In this document: piece after piece, positions 17,654 through 26,200 of the stretch | Layout: every line of letters begins with the position of its first letter | Position numbering within the stretch: position 1 is the stretch's first letter | Assembly: GCF_014698475.1 (NCBI RefSeq) | Contig: NZ_JACJTB010000013.1 | Coordinates: forward strand, 1-64,000 | DNA from: Nostoc spongiaeforme FACHB-130 | GTDB taxonomy: Bacteria; Cyanobacteriota; Cyanobacteriia; Cyanobacteriales; Nostocaceae | Direction: 5' to 3' | DNA length: 64,000 bases | Program-made: the position numbers and the translations under genes | Notes under the pieces: generated by a model | The model's database searches: none | Told to the model about the DNA's origin: nothing | The model's input: the letters and a program-made list of their open reading frames with translations, nothing else

Positions 17654-18414
17654 AAGTAGGATGTATAAATGATAAAATCATTGACTTCTACTGATTTGCA
17701 ATTTCTTGAATAATTCACACAGTATTGCAGAATCTAACTTGCTTAAACGTTGAGTATGGCACAGCCATTTGAAGCGACGCTGTAGTTATGGGCAATTTAA
17801 TAGCTGCGTGCTTGGTTGTTTCTTTGAGAGTCAACATTAATCATGGTAGAAGCGTTTATGTAATTTTTTCAGCTGGTCAAAGAAAAGATTGCACATATAC
17901 ATGAATTGTGAGAATTATTGGCTGCTTGATTGCGGATGCGAGGCTAAAATTTATGGTATATCAAGTCATTGAATCATTTTTTGCAAACAGCAAAAATAAT
18001 CGATTATCTTACCTTTAAATGCAGTTTATTCAATTATTTCGACCAAATTAAGAAGAGGGGAGAGGAGACAGTTATTACTCGCTCAACGTAAGTGAGGTTT
18101 TTGAGGGAGTCTGAGCATTCTCCTCTGTTTTCTCTCTGTGTTACCCACGTTAGAGATATGAGAAAAGTGATGGTTGTGCTTGCTTGTCACACACTTTTCT
18201 CGTCCCCCATAACTAATTATAAAAGATTATTGGGGATGATGTTCTCTTTCTTTGAGAAAGGTAATTTACGAAATAATAGCTCACAGCGATCGCCTTCAAG
18301 GCAAACTCTACAATTTGCTTGGTATTTCGTTATATTTGTCAGGCAAAATCCCAGTTATTTTGTCTAACTTTTGATAGTTCTACATATAAATTCCTCAATA
18401 TAAGGTGCAGTACA
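17654..18414 (+). other. intergenic region before the export genes
   Basis: About 760 bp without a convincing gene. A 14-codon frame (ATG at 17668, MIKSLTSTDLQFLE) follows precursor 1. At 18086-18097 the sequence GTAAGTGAGG repeats most of the pre-start box of both precursors but is not followed by a leader-like frame. It may mark a lost precursor. A longer frame at 18092-18367 has no family resemblance. The promoter of the HlyD gene should lie here. Confidence 0.45.
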
Positions 18415-20235
18415 GTGAATTTCTTACGCGCTCAGGAAAACTATGCTGACAATAGTTTTAATGACCTGAATCCAGAACAACTCCCTGTATTTGATGTCAA
18501 TGAATTTCTTCCCAGCATTGGCAAATGGATTGGTGTTGCTGGAAGTGTAATGATTAGTATTTTTGTGCTGGGAGTAACTTTATCTTCAATTCTCAAGTAC
18601 AATGTCACGGTGAAAGTTCCGGCAACGATTCGACCTTTAGGGGAACTCAAGGTTGTGGAGTCGGCGATTACTGGAACTGTGCAGAAAATTGAAGCGAAAG
18701 ATAATCAAATAATCAAACAAGGCCAAGCGATCGCCTACTTGGATGATGGGCGGCTTCAGAATCAAAAAAGTCAGCTACAAAATACAATTCAAAAAAGTAA
18801 ATTACAACTGGGTCAAATTGATGCACAACTGAGTCAAATTAATATGCAGCTGGCGGCACAAACTGAATTAATGAACCAGACGATTTTCGCGGCGCAAGCA
18901 GATTTAAGTGGAACTGAACGCAACTATCAAGACCAGCGAATTAAAGCTTTAGCGGAAATGACGCAAGCAGAATCAACGTTAACGATCGCAAAGTTACAAA
19001 AAGACAGATTACGGCGCGAAAAACTGCTAACTACGACTGTGCAAGAAACCGAAGCCGCCTTGACATTAGCAAGAGTGCAACGCGATCGCTTGCAGCGCGA
19101 AAAATTATTCCAATCAACTGTGCAGGAAGCAGAAACCGCCTTACAAATCGCCCAAAAACAAAAAGATAGATTGCAGCGAGATCAACTGTTAAAAACTACA
19201 GTGCAAGAAGCAGAAACCGCCTTGCGAATAGCTAAGTTACAACGCGATCGCCTACAGCCAATAGTCGCATTGGGAGCCGTTTCACTCAATTTATTTGAGG
19301 AAAAAATTCAAGCAGTTAAATCTGCGGAAGCTAGGTTAGCACAAGCCAAAGCCAACGCTAAAAATAGTTTAGAAGAAAAAGAACAAGCGGTAATTTCGGC
19401 AAAAGCGAAACTCGCACAAGCTCAAGAAAATGCTAAAAATAGCCTAGAAGAAAAACAATTGGCAGTTAAAGCAGCCGAAACGAAGTTAGAGCAAGCCAAA
19501 GCCAACGCTAAAAATAGTTTAGAAGAAAAAGAACAAGCCCTCACAATTGCCCAAACAAACTTAATCAAGGCGCAAACTGCCATTAATCCGAGTGATTCGC
19601 CTGTAGCTGTCGCACTTGTCCGCATTCAGCAAGAACAGGCGAAGAAACAAGCAGATTTAGCGGCGTTGAAAAAAGAAAGAGAAACTTTACTCCAGCAGCG
19701 CCTAGAATTTCAAAAGCAAGTAGACACGACGCAAAAAGAACTACAACAAACCGAAAATGATTTAAATAAAACGGTGATTCGCGCACCGAGTGATGGAATT
19801 TTGTTGCAATTTAATTTACGCAACCCTGGACAAGTTGTCCAACCCAGTGAAGCGATCGCGCAGATTGCACCTTTAGATGCAACATTACAAATCAAAGCCA
19901 GAGTTCCCGCGCAAGATATCGATAAGGTAAAACCAAATCAACAAGTACAGATGCAAGTTTCGGCTTGTCCTTATCCAGATTACGGCACACTCAAGGGTAC
20001 TGTCACCACAGTTGCACCCGACGCTTTAGCTGTGGAGAAAAACGCTGCATTACCGACTGTGCAACCACCGCCAGCTTATGAAGTGACAATTGTACCGCAA
20101 ACTTTATCTGTTGCTAGGGGCGATCGCCAGTGTCATCTCAAACCTGGAATGGAAGGACGCGCTGATATTATTTCTCGCCAAGAAACCGTTATGCAGTTCA
20201 TTCTGCGAAAAGCGAGATTAATTGCAGATATTTAA
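18415..20235 (+). CDS. HlyD-family membrane fusion protein of peptide exporter
   Basis: About 606 residues using the GTG at 18415; upstream in-frame codons to 18319 look non-coding. One membrane helix (about 50-75, VAGSVMISIFVLGVTLSSIL) is followed by a lipoyl-like half (TVQKIEAKDNQIIKQGQAIAYLDDG). A very long coiled coil (about 95-465) comes next, then the second half-motif (TVIRAPSDGILLQF). The coiled coil contains two sets of internal repeats: about four units of the type QEAETALxIAxxQxDRLQR and four of the type NAKNSLEEKEQAVxxAxxKLxQA. HlyD proteins bridge an inner-membrane ABC transporter to a TolC-like channel. It precedes the C39 transporter by 68 bp, surely one transcription unit. Confidence 0.9.
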   Translation: MNFLRAQENYADNSFNDLNPEQLPVFDVNEFLPSIGKWIGVAGSVMISIFVLGVTLSSILKYNVTVKVPATIRPLGELKVVESAITGTVQKIEAKDNQIIKQGQAIAYLDDGRLQNQKSQLQNTIQKSKLQLGQIDAQLSQINMQLAAQTELMNQTIFAAQADLSGTERNYQDQRIKALAEMTQAESTLTIAKLQKDRLRREKLLTTTVQETEAALTLARVQRDRLQREKLFQSTVQEAETALQIAQKQKDRLQRDQLLKTTVQEAETALRIAKLQRDRLQPIVALGAVSLNLFEEKIQAVKSAEARLAQAKANAKNSLEEKEQAVISAKAKLAQAQENAKNSLEEKQLAVKAAETKLEQAKANAKNSLEEKEQALTIAQTNLIKAQTAINPSDSPVAVALVRIQQEQAKKQADLAALKKERETLLQQRLEFQKQVDTTQKELQQTENDLNKTVIRAPSDGILLQFNLRNPGQVVQPSEAIAQIAPLDATLQIKARVPAQDIDKVKPNQQVQMQVSACPYPDYGTLKGTVTTVAPDALAVEKNAALPTVQPPPAYEVTIVPQTLSVARGDRQCHLKPGMEGRADIISRQETVMQFILRKARLIADI

Positions 20236-20303
20236 AAGAATTCAGGAGTCAGAATTCAGAATTCAGAATCAAAAAAATTCATCTTTCTGCATTACAAATT
20301 ATC

Positions 20304-22478
20304 ATGTTTGGTCTATTCAAATTTAAACACCAAAAAAAATACGAGTGTGTTTTACAATCCAGTGAAGAAGATTGTGGAGCAGCTTGTTTAGTTTCTATTT
20401 GCAAACATTACGGACGCTTCTTGAGTATGAGTAAAAGCCGAGAAGCGGTAGGAACTGGACAGTTAGGCACAACTTTACTGGGATTAAAACGCGGTTCTGA
20501 GACTTTGGGATTTAATACTAGAGCCGTCAAAGCCGCACCAGCAATTATGGATAGAATTACAGAAATCCATTTACCCGCCATTATCCATTGGCATGGTTAT
20601 CACTGGGTTGTGCTGTATGGTAAGCGAGGGAAAAAGTATATTGTTGGTGATCCGGCTACAGGCTTACGTTATATTAGCCGCGAAGAATTAGCCATTGCAT
20701 GGAATGGAGTCATGCTCTTACTAGAGCCTGATTTGACTCGCTTTTTTGTGCAGTTTCAAGAAGAACCAAAGCAGGGTTTTGGTAGGTTTTTTCAGCGTGT
20801 ATTACCTTATCGAAATTTATTAAGTCAGGTATTACTCATCAATATTGTTTTAGGTGTATTGGCGCTTGGTAGTCCAGTTTTACTACAACTTTTAACAGAT
20901 GATGTGTTAGTACGAGGAGATACTCAATTACTAGTTGTGATTGTCTCAGCCGTTGTGATTACTAGCTTATTTAGTAGTAGTTTGCAAGCTGTACAATCAA
21001 TGATGATTGCCCATTTTGGTCAACGGTTGCAATTAGGACTAGTAATGGAGTTTGCCCGCAAAATTCTTCAGTTACCTTTGAGTTATTATGAATCGCGCCG
21101 CAGTGGGGAAATTTCGAGTCGATTGCGCGATATTGATGAAATTAATCAGTTAGTATCGCAAATTGTAATTTTATTACCCAGTCAGTTTTTTATCGCGGTA
21201 ATTTCTTTCAGCATCATGCTTTTTTATAGTTGGACTCTCACACTGGCAGTTATCGTGGTTGCTTTATTAATGACTGGATCTACTTTACCTTTTTTACCAA
21301 TTCTCCAACAAAAAACTCGCAGTTTGTTGGTTTTGGGTGCAGAAAATCAAGGTGTGTTAGTAGAAACATTTAAAGGCGCACAAGTAATTAAAACGACGAA
21401 TGCGGCTCCTCAGTTTTGGGATGAATTTCAAAGCCGTTTTGGGCGGTTAGCGCATTTAACTTTTAGTACTATTCAAATTGGGATTATTAACGGAACTGTT
21501 GCGAGATTAATTTCTACTATTGGTGGTGTAGTTTTATTAGGTTTGGGTAGTATTTTAGTGATTCAAGGACAGTTAAGCATTGGTCAAATACTGGCTTTTA
21601 ATGTTTTACAAGTTAATGTTTTGAATTTAATTAACTCTTTAGTTGGTTTTGGTGATGAATATTTCAGATCGCAAACTGCCGTTTCGCGGCTGTTAGAAGT
21701 AATTGAAGCGACACCAGAAGTCATTGGTGGGAGTCAAAAACCAACGGTGCAAATCCCGGCTGATGCAGATATTCGCTTTTCCCAAGTTACCTTTCATCAT
21801 GCGGGGAGAGTGGATTTGTTAGAAGAATTTTCGTTAAAACTTCCTGGTGGTAATGTGATTGCTTTGATTGGCAAATCAGGTTGTGGAAAAAGTTCTTTAG
21901 CAAAACTCATTGCTGGTTTGTATGAATTAAATTCAGGAAATATCCGCATTGGTTTTTATAACATCCAAGATATCGCGCTGGATTGCTTACGCCAACAAGT
22001 AGTTTATGTACCGCAAGAACCGCATTTTTGGAGTCGTTCAATTGTGGATAATTTTCGCTTAGGGACTCCCCATATTTCCTTTGAGGAAATTGTCAAAGCT
22101 TGTCAGATTGCAGATGCAGATAATTTTATTAGTCAATTACCGAATAATTATCAAACTGTATTAGGGGAATTTGGTGCTAATCTCTCTGGAGGACAACGAC
22201 AAAGATTAGCGATCGCTAGAGGAATTCTCACTAATCCACCTATATTAATCTTAGACGAAGCTACAGCCGGACTTGACCCTGTAAGTGAAGCACAAGTGTT
22301 AGATCAGTTGTTAGCATCCCGCAAAGGTAAAACCACAATCTTGATTACTCATCGTCCTAGTGTTGTACATCGTGCTGACTGGATTGTGATGTTAGATAAA
22401 GGTCAAGTGCAGTTACAAGGCACACTTGAAACATTTCTTTCTCAAAAAGGAGAACATTTAAAGTTTTTATCTTTTTAA
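20304..22478 (+). CDS. peptidase-containing ABC transporter (C39 PCAT)
   Basis: A 724-residue fused protease-exporter. The N-terminal C39 peptidase (about 10-140) has the catalytic Cys24 in SSEEDCGAACLVSICKHYG, the His in LPAIIHWHGYHWVVLYG and the Asp in VGDPATG. A six-helix membrane domain covers about 165-450. The ATPase domain has Walker A GKSGCGKSS, signature LSGGQRQRLAIARG and Walker B ILILDEA. C39 domains cut leader peptides after a double glycine as the substrate is exported. The GG-leader peptide encoded 320 bp downstream is the obvious substrate. HlyD lies just upstream. No lanthipeptide synthetase, radical-SAM or other modifying enzyme is in the locus, so the product is probably unmodified or modified by enzymes encoded elsewhere. 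Confidence 0.95.
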   Translation: MFGLFKFKHQKKYECVLQSSEEDCGAACLVSICKHYGRFLSMSKSREAVGTGQLGTTLLGLKRGSETLGFNTRAVKAAPAIMDRITEIHLPAIIHWHGYHWVVLYGKRGKKYIVGDPATGLRYISREELAIAWNGVMLLLEPDLTRFFVQFQEEPKQGFGRFFQRVLPYRNLLSQVLLINIVLGVLALGSPVLLQLLTDDVLVRGDTQLLVVIVSAVVITSLFSSSLQAVQSMMIAHFGQRLQLGLVMEFARKILQLPLSYYESRRSGEISSRLRDIDEINQLVSQIVILLPSQFFIAVISFSIMLFYSWTLTLAVIVVALLMTGSTLPFLPILQQKTRSLLVLGAENQGVLVETFKGAQVIKTTNAAPQFWDEFQSRFGRLAHLTFSTIQIGIINGTVARLISTIGGVVLLGLGSILVIQGQLSIGQILAFNVLQVNVLNLINSLVGFGDEYFRSQTAVSRLLEVIEATPEVIGGSQKPTVQIPADADIRFSQVTFHHAGRVDLLEEFSLKLPGGNVIALIGKSGCGKSSLAKLIAGLYELNSGNIRIGFYNIQDIALDCLRQQVVYVPQEPHFWSRSIVDNFRLGTPHISFEEIVKACQIADADNFISQLPNNYQTVLGEFGANLSGGQRQRLAIARGILTNPPILILDEATAGLDPVSEAQVLDQLLASRKGKTTILITHRPSVVHRADWIVMLDKGQVQLQGTLETFLSQKGEHLKFLSF

Positions 22479-22798
22479 AGTAATTGACTAATTTGTAATT
22501 TGTAATTCACTTATCTTACACTTAACTCCGACAAATAAAAATCGCGTTAATTATTGATTTAGCCGTCAAACTGCCCTTAAAAATTCTCAACAAACTCATA
22601 TTCCCAAATTATTTAATAATTCGGGGATATTGTTATTCATAGTATTGGTATTGATTGGTTTTCCAAATATTTTTAATCCTAAAGAGTGAGTTTGCAGACA
22701 AAAAACTATGGCTAAAGAATAATTTATTAAAAGACAAAACAACTAATAATAAAGGCATAGGTTTGATATACCTATAAACTTAAGTGAGGTAAAAAATT
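22479..22798 (+). promoter_or_regulatory. upstream region of the GG-leader precursor
   Basis: A 320-bp AT-rich gap without a gene. Its last part carries AACTTAAGTGAGG (22777-22789), identical to the box before precursor 1, with GAGG positioned as ribosome-binding site 9 bp before the ATG. The size of the gap suggests that the precursor has its own promoter, which would let it be made in excess of the transporter. Confidence 0.5.
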
Positions 22799-23026
22799 AT
22801 GTCAAATAAATTCATCACATCTAATTTAGTTGTTGACTTATCAACAGCAGAACAGCAGCTTTTATCTGGTGGACAAGGTACTGGAACAACATCAGATGGT
22901 CAGCCAACATACGGTGGACAACCTTCAGGCGGTCAATCCACAGATCAATCAGGTGGGTATAACTATCCTACCTACATTTGTCGTCCAGTTTACGGCAATG
23001 AAAGCGGCGGGAACGATAATCAATGA
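22799..23026 (+). CDS. double-glycine leader peptide, probable bacteriocin-like precursor
   Basis: A 75-residue peptide. The leader (1-25) has the pattern of C39 substrates, with DLSTAEQQLLSGG ending in the GG cleavage site at residues 24-25. The predicted mature part (about 50 residues) is rich in Gly, Gln, Ser and Thr with repeated GGQ motifs. It ends in an aromatic segment (YNYPTYICRPVYG, the only Cys) and an acidic tail. It has no resemblance to lanthipeptide, cyanobactin or nif11 cores. I infer a secreted small peptide exported by the adjacent transporter; whether it is antimicrobial or a signal is unknown. Confidence 0.8.
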   Translation: MSNKFITSNLVVDLSTAEQQLLSGGQGTGTTSDGQPTYGGQPSGGQSTDQSGGYNYPTYICRPVYGNESGGNDNQ

Positions 23027-23201
23027 ATACTGAAAGTTAAGCTTAAATTCGGGTAATTACCCAAAACTCAAAAATTGTTATCTTGGCTCAGTGCGATCGC
23101 TACACTGAGCTTTTTAAATTGTTAACAAAAAACTATTACGTAATCTTACCACTTTTAAAAGCGTCCAAACTATACTGGTGAGGCTAAGAAACATAGCTCT
23201 A

Positions 23202-26200
23202 ATGCTTGAGCAATCTATGATCGCACTGGAAGGGTACAAAATTTTAAGAGAACTGTATGACAGCCCTCGTTCTCAGGTGTATCAGGGATACCGAGAGTCC
23301 GATCGCCAACCAGTCGTGTTGAAATTATTGCGGGAGGAATATCCTACCCCAGAAGCGATCGCAAGGTTTAAACTCGAATACGAACTGACACGCCGCTTTC
23401 AAGTTCCGGGAATTATCCAAGCTTACAGCGTCGAAAAATATCAAAATACCTTAGTCTTAGTTTTAGAAGATTTTGGGGGACAACCTCTGCGGAGTTGGCT
23501 AACTCAAAATCCCCTGGCGCTGGAAAATTTTCTGCACATTGCAATTCAAGTAGCAGCAGCTTTAGGTGCAATTCACCAGCAACAAATTATTCATAAAGAT
23601 ATTAATCCTGGTAATATTCTGCTCAATCCCGAAACGCGCCAAACCAAAATTATTGATTTTGGGATTGCAACGCTGTTGTCGAAAGAAAATCCGACTGTAC
23701 TGAACCTAAATATTTTAGAAGGAACCTTGGCTTATATTTCGCCAGAACAAACAGGAAGAATGAATCGGGCGATTGATTATCGCAGTGATTTTTATTCTTT
23801 GGGGGTGACGTTTTACGAACTGCTGACGCAACAATTACCCTTTATTAGCGAAGATCCTGTAGAACTTGTTCACAGTCATATTGCCAAACAACCAATTCCG
23901 CCTCATAAAATCAATTCCACAATTCCTGTAGTCATTTCGCAATTAGTGATGAAATTACTCGAAAAGACTGCGGAAGAAAGATATCAAAGCGCCTTTGGTT
24001 TGCAAGCAGATTTACAACAATGCCTAGATTTGTTGACAACAACAGAGGAAATTCCGCCCTTTGAACTAGGACAAAAAGATATTTCTGATAGATTTCAAAT
24101 TTCTCAAAAACTTTACGGTCGGGAACAAGAAGTTACCGACTTATTGATGGCTTTTGATCGGGCTAGTCGTGGACAAAGCGAAGTCATGTTGATTGCTGGT
24201 TACTCTGGAATTGGTAAATCAGCTTTAGTGCAGGAAATTTATAAACCAATTACGCAAAAACGGGGATATTTTATCGCAGGAAAGTTTGACCAATTTCAAC
24301 GCAATATTCCTTATAGTTCATTAATTCAAGCTTTTACAGATTTAATTCGCCAACTGTTAACGGCAACAGAAACAGAAATCAATATTTGGCGAGAAAAATT
24401 ATTAAATGCTTTGGGTGACAATGGTCAAGTCATTATTGATGTGATTTCCGAAGTTGAACTGATTATTGGTAAGCAGCCGCCTGTAGTAGAATTACTGCCC
24501 CAAGAAGCAGAAAACCGTTTTAATTTAGTCTTTCAAAACTTTATTACTGTTTTTACCCAAAAAGAACATCCTATAGTAATTTTTTTGGATGATTTGCAGT
24601 GGGCGGATGTTGCATCTTTGCAGTTGATTGAATTATTAATGAGTCAGTTAGATAGTAAATATTTATTGCTGATTGGGGCGTATCGAGATCATGAAGTAGA
24701 TGCAACTCATCCATTGCGGAGTGCGATCGCTACTTTAACCGCCGCCGGAGTCACAATTAATGAAATTGTCTTAACACCTTTAGAATTGCCGCAAATTCAT
24801 GCACTGCTGAGTGACACATTTAATAGTCACAATTGGGAAAAATTAACTCCCCTGGCACAATTATTACAGCAGAAAACCAACGGCAATCCCTTCTTTATGA
24901 ATGAGTTTCTCAAGTCGCTGTATACAGAAGGATTGCTGCAATTTGATGCGCTGCGCCGGGAATGGGATTGGCAACTCAGCAAAATTCAAGCGGCGCAAAT
25001 TACTGATAATGTTGTGGAATTAATGGCGGGTAAAATTCAAAAATTGCCAATTGCTTCTCAGCAAGTTTTACAGTTGGCATCTTGCATTGGCAATCAATTT
25101 GATTTAAAAACCTTAGCTATTGTCCAAGAAAAATCTCTGCCAGCAACAGCCGCCGAGTTATGGGAAGCTGTAGAAATGGGGCTGATTTTCCCCCAAGGTA
25201 ACGACTATCAATTGTTACAAGTAGGCGATCAAGAAGTTGCCGCCAACTTAACAAATTTAGATATTGTCTACAAATTCTTACACGATCGCGTCCAACAAGC
25301 AGCCTATTCACTCATTCCTCCCAAAGAAAAACAAGCAGTGCATCTGCAAATTGGGCAATTATTATTGCAGAATATCACCATTGCAGAACAAGAAGAAAAG
25401 ATTTTTGATATTGTTAACCAATTAAATTTCGGTTGGGAATTAATTACAAATGCACAACAGCGACAGCAATTAGCCCAGTTAAACTTAACAGCCGGAAACA
25501 AAGCAAAAGCTTCCGCCGCTTACGAACCTGCTTTACAGTACCTCAAAACAGGAATTAATTGTTTAACAGCAACAAGTTGGCAACAGCAATATTCTTTGAC
25601 TTTATCTTTACACGAAGCGACTGTCGAAGCTGCTTATTTGGCTGGGGCGTTTGAATATATGGACGAATTAATTGAGGTGGTGTTACGTCACGCCCAAAAC
25701 ACAATTGATCAAGTCCAAGTTTATGCCATCAAAATTCAATCTCTTGTCGCCAGAGATGAATTATTAACAGCCGTAAAATTAGGTTTGCAAGTTCTCAAAC
25801 TTTTAGGGATTCCTTTAGCGGCTAACCCTGGACAATTGCAAATTCTGTTGGGACTATTAAAAACGAAACTTGCTTTAGCTGGTAGACAGGTACAAAATTT
25901 AGCTGATTTGCCCCAACTAACTAATCCCACTAAGTTAGCTGCAATTCATATTTTATCCAGTATTGCTTCTTCAACTTATTTGGCAGCGCCAAACTTATTT
26001 CCTTTAACAGTGTTTAAACAAGTGGAACTTTCTGCCATACATGGAAATGCGCCAGAATCAGCTTTTGCTTACGCTACTTACGGCTTGATTTTGTGTGGTG
26101 TTGTCGGAGATTTAACCGGGGGATATGAGTTTGGTGAGTTGGCATTAAAACTAATAGAACGCTTAAATGCCAAAAATATGCAAGCCAGAGTATTGTTTGT

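Noticed and set aside
18092-18367. GTG-initiated 91-codon frame before the HlyD gene
   Set aside because: No family resemblance, irregular composition, and it overlaps the HlyD upstream region. Probably chance.
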